Source of the DNA: Bacillota bacterium
Lineage (GTDB): Bacteria > Bacillota > Bacilli > Tumebacillales > Effusibacillaceae
Direction: 5' to 3'
Assembly: GCA_020059765.1 (NCBI GenBank)
Contig: JAGVBM010000386.1
Location: 1-6,184, forward strand
Length of the DNA stretch: 6,184 bases
The translations under genes and the position numbers were made by a program. Positions 1 through 5,334 of the stretch are shown piece after piece (positions within the stretch are counted from its first letter, which is position 1; each line of letters begins with the position of its first letter). Under the pieces are notes generated by a model. It saw nothing but the letters and a program-made list of their open reading frames with translations. It had not been told where the DNA came from and searched no databases.

Positions 1-503
1 CCGAGATTCCCCGCTTTTCGTCCGACACCTGGCAGTTTTCCGTGCAAGGGTTGGTCGAACGACCGCTGCAAATGAACTGGGAGCAATTTTTGCAGCTGAA
101 ACGAAAGGTGCAGGTGAGTGATTTTCACTGCGTGACCGGTTGGAGCGTCACCCAAGTGACGTGGGAGGGAATTCCGCTGTCCGAACTGTTGGACAAAGCC
201 GGTGTCAAGCCAGCGGGCCAGCATATCAAGTTCTATTCCGGCGACGGAGTGTACACCGACGCCTTGTCTCTTGAACAGGCGATGCTGCCGGACGTGATGG
301 TCGCCGTTCTGATGGACGGCAAGCCGATTCCGCAAGATTTGGGCGGTCCGGTGCGATTGATCATCCCGCAGATGTATGCGTACAAATCGGTCAAGTGGCT
401 GGTCGGCATTGAAGTGATCGACAAGCCGCACGTCGGCTATTGGGAAAAACGGGGCTACAGCAATGATGCGTGGGTGAAAGGCGGAGACGGCGTCAGGTTG
501 TGA
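1..503 (+). CDS. Molybdopterin-dependent oxidoreductase, sulfite-oxidase fold (3' part; 5' end outside window)
   Basis: The reading frame is already open at base 3 (GAG ATT CCC CGC...) with no start before it, so the gene begins left of the window; the GTG at 42 is internal. About 166 residues are visible. They match the oxidoreductase molybdopterin-binding domain shared by sulfite oxidase, YedY/MsrP and B. subtilis YuiH. The motif DFHCVTGWS (about 121-147) carries the cysteine that in this family ligates molybdenum. It is followed by WEGIPLSELL, GGPVRLIIPQMYAYKSVKWL and the closing GYWEKRGYSNDAWV, all family-typical blocks. Known members transfer oxygen atoms or electrons through a Mo-pterin cofactor; the substrate here cannot be told. 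No membrane segment or C-terminal dimerisation domain is visible, so it ends as the compact YedY/YuiH-type proteins do. It overlaps the convergent CMD gene by 11 bases. Family call is firm; substrate unknown. Confidence 0.93.
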   Translation, partial: EIPRFSSDTWQFSVQGLVERPLQMNWEQFLQLKRKVQVSDFHCVTGWSVTQVTWEGIPLSELLDKAGVKPAGQHIKFYSGDGVYTDALSLEQAMLPDVMVAVLMDGKPIPQDLGGPVRLIIPQMYAYKSVKWLVGIEVIDKPHVGYWEKRGYSNDAWVKGGDGVRL

Positions 504-514
504 CCGCCGTCTCC
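483..514. terminator. Hairpin over two convergent stop codons, possible bidirectional terminator
   Basis: GGAGACGGCG (483-492) and CGCCGTCTCC (505-514) form a perfect 10-bp GC-rich inverted repeat with a 12-base loop. The loop holds the TGA of the + oxidoreductase (501-503) and the TGA of the - CMD gene (495-493). Because it is perfectly symmetrical it would fold in both transcripts. The uridine tract after it is poor in both directions (TCTTC on +, CCTTTC on -), so efficient intrinsic termination is not assured. Confidence 0.55.
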
Positions 515-849
515 TCTTCACCTAGCATTTCGTCCATCATTTCAAAGGCAAAGCGTGCGTTTGGGTATGTAATGGATCCCCCAGCCATAACTCCAATTTT
601 TATGGCTTCCAGCAGTTCTGACCGAGTGGCTCCCTGATTTAATGAACCGTCCAAGTGATAGAGAATACATTCGTTGCATCTAGTTGTCACCGAGATTGCT
701 AATCCCATCAGCTCTTTATGCTTTTTTGATAGAGCACCTTCGGCATAAACATGATCGTCTAAAGCACCAAACTCTTTAAAGAAAATATCAGATTCCATCA
801 TCATATTATTGTAACGAACACGATAATCACGCATATTGTCAACCTTCAA
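493..849 (-). CDS. Carboxymuconolactone decarboxylase family / AhpD-like protein
   Basis: A 118-residue protein of the carboxymuconolactone decarboxylase (CMD) family, close to the usual CMD length. The signature CNECILYH gives Cys58, Cys61 and His65, the CxxCxxxH redox/proton-relay motif of AhpD-like alkylhydroperoxidases. It is followed by a helical part (GATRSELLEAIKIGVMAGG) typical of the fold. Members act as small thiol peroxidase partners or decarboxylases and usually form oligomers in the cytoplasm; with both cysteines present a peroxidase-like redox role is more likely than decarboxylation. The start chosen is TTG at 849-847, because AAAGGGAGG (858-866) lies 8 bases upstream. The frame is open 13 codons further to 888, but that ATG has no ribosome binding site and would place the Shine-Dalgarno inside the gene. 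It is divergent from the lipoprotein gene and overlaps the oxidoreductase stop on the other strand. Confidence 0.9.
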   Translation of the reverse strand: MKVDNMRDYRVRYNNMMMESDIFFKEFGALDDHVYAEGALSKKHKELMGLAISVTTRCNECILYHLDGSLNQGATRSELLEAIKIGVMAGGSITYPNARFAFEMMDEMLGEEETAVTT

Positions 850-857
850 TGCTTCTT

Positions 858-866
858 CCTCCCTTT
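858..866 (-). promoter_or_regulatory. Ribosome binding site deciding the TTG start of the CMD gene
   Basis: On the - strand this reads AAAGGGAGG, with 8 bases before TTG at 849. It is the strongest Shine-Dalgarno match near the gene and shows that the longer ATG-initiated frame from 888 is not used. Confidence 0.75.
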
Positions 867-915
867 TATTTATTCTCAAGTCAAGCAACTATTTGACTCA
901 AATATGTGACCCAAC

Positions 916-949
916 AAACGTTTCCAATACGTACCTCAAATGTTATTCT
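916..949 (+). promoter_or_regulatory. Predicted promoter of the lipoprotein gene with an overlapping palindrome
   Basis: TTTCCA (921-926, four of six matches to TTGACA) and TATTCT (944-949) are separated by 17 bases, and TG at 941-942 makes an extended -10. The leader to the TTG at 978 is short. The palindrome AAACGTTT (916-923) overlaps the -35 box and could be a repressor site. It resembles the core of a CcpA cre box, but the outer bases fit only on one side. No convincing promoter was found for the divergent CMD gene. Confidence 0.42.
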
Positions 950-961
950 ATAGTTAAGGAC

Positions 962-970
962 GGAAGGAGG
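962..970 (+). promoter_or_regulatory. Ribosome binding site deciding the TTG start of the lipoprotein
   Basis: GGAAGGAGG lies 7 bases before TTG at 978-980. The reading that follows starts with a complete lipoprotein signal, which confirms this unusual start. Confidence 0.8.
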
Positions 971-977
971 ACTTATA

Positions 978-1475
978 TTGCGGAAAAAGTTAACGTACAG
1001 TTGGTTACTGGGTATAAGTCTGTTATTGGGAGCTTGTTCAGTGGAAAATACTTCCACTAAACAAACTCCTTCACCTATTCAGCAAGAATTGAAAAAAGTT
1101 CAACAAAAGGTATCATTCAATATTTGGATCCCTGATTCCGATCGATTTGTACTTCAAAATGTTGCGTTGGAACACGGGATCATCTTGAAGATGGACTATA
1201 AATTGAAAAACTTAAATGTTCAAATCTTCGAAGCGCCAGCTCCGAAGCAACACCAAACCCCAAGCAACTTTGCCTTTTCGGTGATTGGGGGAGGAGAACA
1301 TCAAACCGTAAACATCAATGGTCAGACATGGAAATATTTTGAGGCTAAAGATAAAGATCCAGCTCAATTATCCACTTTATTAGATGGTACTTATATAATG
1401 ATTAATTCATCTGATTTAATTTACGATCAGTTTATTCAAGTCGCTGAATCAATCAAATGCTTCAATTGTCGCTAA
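978..1475 (+). CDS. Lipoprotein, DUF4367-like
   Basis: A 165-residue predicted lipoprotein starting at TTG with a strong Shine-Dalgarno 7 bases upstream. Residues 1-20 are a type II signal: Lys/Arg at 2-4, a hydrophobic core, then the lipobox LLGAC with the lipidated Cys20, so the mature protein should be anchored to the outer face of the membrane. After a Ser/Thr/Gln/Pro-rich linker (21-40), the remainder has the pattern of the DUF4367 domain: a strand ending in a proline-containing turn (WIPD), alternating strands, a central NINGQTWKYFEA hairpin, and a helix ending QVAESIK. Such domains occur in Bacillales lipoproteins and anti-sigma-factor C-termini, with no known enzymatic activity. The domain name is my reading of the strand pattern, not a database hit. 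The protein ends with CFNCR, two extra cysteines that could form a disulphide. It is convergent with the exported protein gene; no clear terminator separates them. Confidence 0.82.
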   Translation: MRKKLTYSWLLGISLLLGACSVENTSTKQTPSPIQQELKKVQQKVSFNIWIPDSDRFVLQNVALEHGIILKMDYKLKNLNVQIFEAPAPKQHQTPSNFAFSVIGGGEHQTVNINGQTWKYFEAKDKDPAQLSTLLDGTYIMINSSDLIYDQFIQVAESIKCFNCR

Positions 1476-1506
1476 TTTGCTTGAATTGTTATCCACCTGC
1501 CAAGCA

Positions 1507-2001
1507 CTACTTTCTATCGATTTCTCTAAAATCACCACTAATCGCTTTTATCACTTCATCCTGTACCCCATTGACAGGAACAAAAGAAACGATTTTCCAC
1601 ATGAAGCCTCGACGAATAAGATTTACTCCAGAATCGATATTTTTTTGTTTACCATCCTCTACAACAATTAAGGAAAGCGAAGCAACTGGAAAGCCATCGT
1701 TGTCCGACATGGTTACATTTTGTAATCCTTGAACATATTGCCCTTTTTCTTTCAAGGATTTCACTCGAGCCATCCATTCTTTTTCCGCCCTATCGTAAGG
1801 AATAGCAGGTCTTACATCACTGTATTTATCGAAATAAGCTACATGTTTGAATGCGTCTTCGTATCTTTCAGCAGTCAAATGATTAAAGAAACTTCGAATC
1901 GATTTCTCTGCCTGTTGCTGTTTTGCGAATGCCGGGTAAACTAGAAAACTTACACCGATCAACAAGAATAACCAAAAACCTTTTCTCAAAATGACGTTCA
2001 A
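1507..2001 (-). CDS. Small exported protein, NTF2/DUF4878-like
   Basis: A 164-residue protein with a signal peptide: RK near the start, a hydrophobic core at residues 9-23, and a likely cleavage after AFA (26). The mature part begins with a helix AEKSIRSFFNHLTAERYEDAFKHV, continues through a helix with EWMARVKSLKEKG, and ends in strands with RRGFMWKIVSFVPV. This helix-then-sheet pattern is what DUF4878/NTF2-like lumazine-binding-type proteins show, where an amphipathic helix precedes a curved sheet with a WKI strand. Function is unknown; a periplasm-like (extracytoplasmic) ligand-binding or structural role is only a guess. The start is TTG at 2001-1999, supported by GGGGAGGGG (2008-2016) 6 bases upstream. 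It lies 25 bases downstream of the VanZ-family gene on the same strand, so the two are probably co-transcribed. A CCCACGTGGG palindrome sits at the ribosome binding site. Confidence 0.8.
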   Translation of the reverse strand: MNVILRKGFWLFLLIGVSFLVYPAFAKQQQAEKSIRSFFNHLTAERYEDAFKHVAYFDKYSDVRPAIPYDRAEKEWMARVKSLKEKGQYVQGLQNVTMSDNDGFPVASLSLIVVEDGKQKNIDSGVNLIRRGFMWKIVSFVPVNGVQDEVIKAISGDFREIDRK

Positions 2002-2007
2002 CGTGAT

Positions 2008-2023
2008 CCCCTCCCCACGTGGG
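2008..2023 (-). promoter_or_regulatory. Ribosome binding site with overlapping palindrome before the exported-protein gene
   Basis: On the - strand GGGGAGGGG (2008-2016) lies 6 bases before TTG at 2001. The perfect palindrome CCCACGTGGG (2014-2023) overlaps it. In the transcript UUCCC could pair with GGGGA around an ACGU tetraloop and hide part of the Shine-Dalgarno, so translation of the second gene may be coupled to VanZ translation, whose stop lies just upstream. Confidence 0.4.
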
Positions 2024-2026
2024 AAC

Positions 2027-2659
2027 TTACATTTTCCTTTTGAAAATAGAATATCCCATAGAAAAGCCGCTGATGTTCAACAGCATGTCGCCAAGATCGA
2101 AAAATCCCAGTGAGAGAAGATACTGCGCAGATTCTATAGCCAATACAATCCCCAAAATAGACAACACGGATAATAATAGTGACTGTTTTCGCAAAAGGTA
2201 CCCGATCGGTAGAAATAGGGCAATGTTCATGGCTGCCATCCACAAAGCGTCGCTGTTATTTGCGGCATCCTGAATAAAGGAAAAGGGACTCAGACTAACA
2301 CCGGATACACCACGACTTCGCAAAAACAAGAACGAGACCAGAACCAGAAAGTAAAATCCCCAAAGCAATACCGATGAGGTTTTATCCGCTCTTCTGTTCA
2401 TCCACTGCCGGATCACAAGGTATACGACAACAGTTTGCATTACAATTTCAGCAAAAAACAGGAATGAACTTTGCGATACAAAAACATATCTGATGACGAG
2501 CTCAGCGGTTATCAGCTTGTTTATCACAACAGCCGCACCAAAAGAACTCAACACCAAGAACAGTTGGAATAATGTTTTTTTAAGATTTGTCGCGACATAC
2601 CCTATCCCAATAAGAAAATGGATATAAAAGGATACAGGATTAGTATACACCAAAGCCAC
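2027..2659 (-). CDS. VanZ-family integral membrane protein (start uncertain)
   Basis: The frame is open from 2797 to the stop at 2027. The C-terminal half has the VanZ pattern: a membrane segment (LLWGFYFLVLVSFLFL), then the block NIALFLPIGYLL, then IESAQYLLSLGFFDLGDMLLNISGF, where the Glu, Gln and Asp residues and the N-x-x-G end are the family hallmark. Three more hydrophobic helices precede this. VanZ proteins are small multi-span membrane proteins; the founding member gives low-level teicoplanin resistance, but most homologues have no proven role. I place the start at GTG 2659 (a TTG follows at 2653): the ATG at 2797 has no ribosome binding site, the 46 residues between look unlike a membrane protein, and a -10-like TATATT occurs at 2713-2718. 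That GTG has only a distant AGGA before it, so the start is weakly supported. Probably the first gene of a pair with the exported protein. Confidence 0.75.
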   Translation of the reverse strand: MALVYTNPVSFYIHFLIGIGYVATNLKKTLFQLFLVLSSFGAAVVINKLITAELVIRYVFVSQSSFLFFAEIVMQTVVVYLVIRQWMNRRADKTSSVLLWGFYFLVLVSFLFLRSRGVSGVSLSPFSFIQDAANNSDALWMAAMNIALFLPIGYLLRKQSLLLSVLSILGIVLAIESAQYLLSLGFFDLGDMLLNISGFSMGYSIFKRKM

Positions 2660-2712
2660 AATGCTGGAACATTCCTGATTTCCGTGTTTTCCCTTGACCG
2701 GATACGAATGGA

Positions 2713-2718
2713 AATATA
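2713..2718 (-). promoter_or_regulatory. Possible -10 box for the VanZ-family gene
   Basis: On the - strand this reads TATATT, matching five of six bases of TATAAT. TTCAGT lies 16 bases upstream as a weak -35. It would start a transcript just inside the long open frame, consistent with the internal start at 2659. Weak evidence by itself. Confidence 0.25.
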
Positions 2719-2734
2719 TAATTTTGAGCCAAAC

Positions 2735-2900
2735 ACTGAATCGGATCAAACAGCGTGCAGGAGATCGCGGCGCAGATTTACGAAGAAATCCATGCAAAAA
2801 AGTGATCGCCTCAACCGGATCGAACAGCCCTTATCTTCATCGCGAAGGCAACGGCTGCATATGTCCGGCGCTCCAGTCTCGATCCGCTATAGCCGAAAAT
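2735..2900. other. GC-rich block without an intact gene, possible gene relic
   Basis: This stretch lies between the VanZ-family and GNAT genes. The line 2821-2880 is about 60% GC (36 of 60), whereas 2881-2940 is about 28%. On + one frame reads a coding-like run ending EEIHAKK then TGA near 2800, and later TALIFIAKATAAYVRR, both interrupted by stops. The - strand has a similarly broken frame. CGGATCAAACAGC (2742-2754) and CGGATCGAACAGC (2816-2828) form an imperfect direct repeat (12 of 13). A decayed gene or deletion scar with flank-like composition is plausible but unproven. Confidence 0.3.
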
Positions 2901-2918
2901 GTTTATATCTCTATTCTA

Positions 2919-3428
2919 TTAATCTAAGTTTTTATAGTAGAAAATCGTGGCGTGCAATTCACCAGTTGCAGATTTCGCATAGTGAGGAATCCGTCCACCT
3001 TGAATAAAGCCTATTGAGGTGTAAAGATGATTCGATGGATCCCCTTCTCTTGTATCGAGAACGAGCAGCGACCTGCCTTCCTGCTTTGCTCTTTCTTCAA
3101 CCTTGTGCATCAGTGATCGACCGATACCCATGCGGCGATACTGAGGGTGTGTCATCAATTTTGCGATTTCGGCTCTATGGCCACCGTTTTGCTTCGTGCA
3201 TAAGTGCAGCTGTACGTTTCCGACGATCTGATTGTTTATTTTCGCGACGAATAAAATCACTTCAGGGCTTAACACATTTCCCCAATATTTTACCGCCTCT
3301 GAAAGCTGCAGTGGCGGTAAAAAACCAATCGACGCACCATCTTCCACTGCCTGTATCAGAAGTTCCGAAAGCTCATCCATATGTTTGCCAATTGATTGTA
3401 TTTGTTCAATTGTTACATCACGAATCAA
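2919..3428 (-). CDS. GNAT family N-acetyltransferase, tabtoxin-resistance-like
   Basis: A 169-residue acetyltransferase of the GNAT superfamily, which moves the acetyl group of acetyl-CoA to an amine. Motif A is clear: strand EIAKLMTHPQYRR followed by MGIGRSLM, where R98-R99-x-G101-x-G103 forms the pyrophosphate-binding loop, and a helix to about residue 117. Then come LLVLDTREGDPSNHLYTSIGF (motif B, with the usual Tyr near 136) and the end RIPHYAKSATGELHATIFYYK. The LDTREGDP and RIPHYA blocks resemble the tabtoxin-resistance (Ttr) subgroup and its many uncharacterised relatives; the substrate here is unknown. The frame opens at 3443, but GGAGG lies at 3437-3441 within that extension, so the start is TTG at 3428-3426, 8 bases after it (TTG at 3431 is the alternative). 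Divergent from the PepSY-like gene. Confidence 0.9.
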   Translation of the reverse strand: MIRDVTIEQIQSIGKHMDELSELLIQAVEDGASIGFLPPLQLSEAVKYWGNVLSPEVILFVAKINNQIVGNVQLHLCTKQNGGHRAEIAKLMTHPQYRRMGIGRSLMHKVEERAKQEGRSLLVLDTREGDPSNHLYTSIGFIQGGRIPHYAKSATGELHATIFYYKNLD

Positions 3429-3436
3429 CAAAATCA

Positions 3437-3441
3437 CCTCC
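3437..3441 (-). promoter_or_regulatory. Ribosome binding site deciding the TTG start of the acetyltransferase
   Basis: GGAGG followed by TGA, 8 bases before TTG at 3428. A start at 3443 would place this signal inside the gene, so the shorter protein is preferred. Confidence 0.7.
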
Positions 3442-3461
3442 AAATGAGTATGCCTTCCTCA

Positions 3462-3490
3462 ATTAAACACGAAGAACAGCTTTCTCACAA
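3462..3490 (-). promoter_or_regulatory. Predicted promoter of the acetyltransferase gene
   Basis: On the - strand TTGTGA (3485-3490, four of six) and TTTAAT (3462-3467, five of six) are exactly 17 bases apart. This gives a leader of roughly 25-30 bases before the TTG at 3428. It is a standard vegetative-type arrangement. Confidence 0.45.
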
Positions 3491-3628
3491 CAACACGAAT
3501 CGATATCGCTCTTGCGTCTGTCGATCAACAATGTATGTGCAAAGAACTGGTAAAGCGGCCTTAGACCTGAATTTGAGACAAAAAAAGATCACACAATATC
3601 AGTAAGACTCGCAGATTAAGCCGAATCC

Positions 3629-3637
3629 TGTTAGAAT
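3629..3637 (+). promoter_or_regulatory. Extended -10 element upstream of the PepSY-like gene
   Basis: TG at 3629-3630, one base, then TAGAAT (3632-3637, five of six matches to TATAAT). No good -35 box is seen at 16-18 bases upstream; extended -10 promoters can work without one. The gene's ATG follows at 3669 after GGGGGGAG (3656-3663) and a 5-base spacer. Confidence 0.38.
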
Positions 3638-3668
3638 AACATTTTCGTTTGCTATGGGGGGAGCATAA

Positions 3669-4121
3669 ATGAAATTCAAATCTCGTTTAAAATTCATACT
3701 CTCGACAGTTCTCCTGCTTACCTTGCTTATCGGAACCGGTTCCCTTCATTCAAATTTTCCGAGCGTGGATCAAGCTGCTATTACCGTTGTCGGCTCTACG
3801 CCCTTGAGAACAGTCACCAGTTCTCATATCACGCCTCCGGGCCCAAGAGTATTAGCACTCATCGGCGAGGATTCCAACCACCGGAAATTAGCAGTATTCG
3901 TCAATTCAAAAGAAAATATTGCAGGCTACGAATATCTAGACAAAGGAATTTCCAGAGAAATGGCATTAGAGATTGCGCATGCAATCCATCAATTTACCGG
4001 GGAACCAATCATCGAATTGGGATGGACAGGAAATAAGCCCTACTGGTATATCCAAACTGGTGAAAAAGAAGTATTTCAACTGTCATTAGATTTTTATTCC
4101 GGAAAAGAATTGGGAAAATAA
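3669..4121 (+). CDS. Small exported or membrane-anchored protein with PepSY-like C-terminus
   Basis: A 150-residue protein starting at ATG, with GGGGGGAG 5 bases upstream. Residues 1-24 are a positively charged stretch (KFKSRLK) and a long hydrophobic run, so a signal peptide or anchor; no lipobox cysteine is present. Residues 35-62 are a low-complexity Thr/Ser/Pro linker. The domain from about 63 to 150 has strand VLALIGE, strand LAVFVNS, helix SREMALEIAHAIHQFTGEPI, strand IELGWTGNKPYWYIQT and final strand FQLSLDFYSGKELGK. The helix followed by a WYI strand and a closing strand with a D..SGK turn recalls PepSY/YpmB-type domains, which are found in secreted inhibitors and membrane-associated proteins of Bacillales. 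The family name is a fold-level reading only; I do not recognise an exact orthologue. Its stop is 23 bases from the end of the convergent small ORF, with no terminator hairpin between. Confidence 0.8.
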   Translation: MKFKSRLKFILSTVLLLTLLIGTGSLHSNFPSVDQAAITVVGSTPLRTVTSSHITPPGPRVLALIGEDSNHRKLAVFVNSKENIAGYEYLDKGISREMALEIAHAIHQFTGEPIIELGWTGNKPYWYIQTGEKEVFQLSLDFYSGKELGK

Positions 4122-4144
4122 GATCGATGATGCCTTTATTCACC

Positions 4145-4252
4145 TTAGTCTTCACTTACTGCCAAATATCCTTCTGTCACAGCAGGGTCTATCCGAAACG
4201 ATTGTTCCATCAGATCCTTGTCACGGTCCTCTAAAGGTCGCAGCGTGATCAT
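4145..4252 (-). CDS. Candidate 35-residue protein, translationally coupled to the AI-2E permease
   Basis: An ATG-initiated 35-codon frame that starts inside the stop of the permease gene: the bases ATGA at 4252-4249 serve as both its ATG and the permease TGA. GGGAAG lies just upstream, with a short spacer. The peptide begins MITLRPLEDRDKDLMEQSF and ends EGYLAVSED. It is charged and acidic, has no membrane segment and looks soluble and helical. Its first 20 residues resemble the first strand and helix of GNAT acetyltransferases, so it might be a stub of a truncated acetyltransferase. No continuation of such a domain is seen after the stop at 4145. I do not recognise the family. Support is the four-base overlap, typical of coupled operon genes, and its position at the end of the - strand run; nothing proves it is translated. 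Confidence 0.5.
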   Translation of the reverse strand: MITLRPLEDRDKDLMEQSFRIDPAVTEGYLAVSED

Positions 4253-5334
4253 TTCTTCCCGTCCGACCCGATAATCGCGTCAAACGCCCGCACTTTGATC
4301 AGAGACTGCAGCAGGATGAGAATAAACGGCGCCAGCAGCACGCCGATAAAACCGGATGCCTTGTACCCCGCATACATGACAATGATCATCGCCAACGGAT
4401 CAAGCCCGATCGTACCTGCCAGAATCCGCGGTTCCATCACCTGCCGCACAATAACGATAAATCCGTAGAGAATCAGCAATCCGACGCCAAGTCCGACATC
4501 CCCCGTAATCAGACTGAAAAACGCCCATGGCACAAACAGCGTCCCCGTCCCCAACAGCGGCAGAATATCGAGAAACGCGGCCAACAGGGCCAAACTGAAG
4601 GCGTACGGCACCTGCAGAATCAGCAGACCGGCCAACACCTGCACAGCCGTAATCGTGATCAAGACGGCCTGCCCCCGTATATATCCACCGATCGCGGTCA
4701 GCAGGTCGGTGTAGACCACCTGCCCTTTTTCCCGTACCTGCGTCGGCAGCCAGGAGCCGATTTTTCGTTTAAAGTGTGGCATGTCTTTACTGATGAAATA
4801 CCCGATAAACAGTGCCAACAAAAAGATGATGACAAGATTCGGCACCGAACTGATGCCGTGCAGGGCGGACTGTGCCAATGAAGCGCCCATTTTTCCCAAC
4901 CGCTGGCCCAAACTCATCAAATTGTCGTTCACTTTCGCTTGCAATTCCGGACTGACGTTGCTGTAATACAGATTGACCCAGCGGGTGATGTCTCCGTAAA
5001 ACCGGTCCACGATATATTGGGTCCAAATCGGAATGTTTCGCGCCAGATCGCCCAATTCAATCACCAGCTTGGCGCTCAACACGATCAGCAATGTCAGACC
5101 GCCGCCAAACAACATCAGCAGCGATACCATGGAGGACATCCAGCGAGGAACCCGCAGCCTTCCGCTCAGCAAACGAACCAGCGGTTCCATCAAAAATGCA
5201 AATATCAGTCCGATGACCAACGGTACGACAAATGGAACCAGCCATTTCAGAATGAAATAGATCAGAATGACTGTTACTGCGAACAATCCCAAATTAATCA
5301 ATTGCTTTCGGTATTTTAAAATAAAGTCGAGCAT
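4249..5334 (-). CDS. AI-2E family transporter, YtvI-like (sporulation-type) permease
   Basis: A 361-residue integral membrane protein of the AI-2E exporter family. Hydrophobic segments lie near residues 13-30, 32-50, 66-92, 165-184, 220-242, 246-275, 279-298 and 311-345. A long soluble part at about 95-165 sits between the third and fourth, as in this family. Family marks include GYFISKDMPHF, GYIRGQ, FLDILPLLGTG, RQVMEPRILAGTIGLDPLA and the final GFIGVLLAPF. Length and the GLDPLA...GVLLAPF end resemble B. subtilis YtvI, a sporulation membrane protein of unproven function; other members act as autoinducer-2 or ion exporters, so the substrate is open. The start is ATG at 5334, with GGAGG at 5340-5344 and 5 bases between; the frame extends 18 codons upstream to 5388, but that ATG lacks a binding site. 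The 178 bases upstream to the terminator are purine-rich and could hold its promoter; I found no convincing one. Confidence 0.92.
   Translation of the reverse strand: MLDFILKYRKQLINLGLFAVTVILIYFILKWLVPFVVPLVIGLIFAFLMEPLVRLLSGRLRVPRWMSSMVSLLMLFGGGLTLLIVLSAKLVIELGDLARNIPIWTQYIVDRFYGDITRWVNLYYSNVSPELQAKVNDNLMSLGQRLGKMGASLAQSALHGISSVPNLVIIFLLALFIGYFISKDMPHFKRKIGSWLPTQVREKGQVVYTDLLTAIGGYIRGQAVLITITAVQVLAGLLILQVPYAFSLALLAAFLDILPLLGTGTLFVPWAFFSLITGDVGLGVGLLILYGFIVIVRQVMEPRILAGTIGLDPLAMIIVMYAGYKASGFIGVLLAPFILILLQSLIKVRAFDAIIGSDGKK

Noticed and set aside
911..926. CcpA cre site
   Set aside because: The core AAACGTTT fits, but the outer TG/CA bases match on only one side, so it is described just as a palindrome.
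1478..1506. Terminator between the lipoprotein and the exported-protein gene
   Set aside because: Only a 6-bp stem (TGCTTG/CAAGCA) with a 17-base loop and no uridine tract; too weak to call.
2660..2797. N-terminal extension of the VanZ-family frame to ATG 2797
   Set aside because: No ribosome binding site, residues unlike a membrane protein, and it runs into the GC-rich relic-like block. It cannot be fully excluded, as the frame is open.
2618..3007. 129-codon + strand frame across VanZ, the GC-rich block and the acetyltransferase end
   Set aside because: Arg/Ser-rich sequence without any recognisable domain, antisense to two better supported genes, and no Shine-Dalgarno.
3492..3596. 34-codon - strand frame upstream of the acetyltransferase (GTG to TGA)
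   Set aside because: No binding site and no hydrophobic or domain pattern; it overlaps the predicted promoter region and was judged chance.
4939..5319. 126-codon + strand frame within the permease
   Set aside because: Gln/Asn/His-rich antisense shadow of a clear membrane protein gene.
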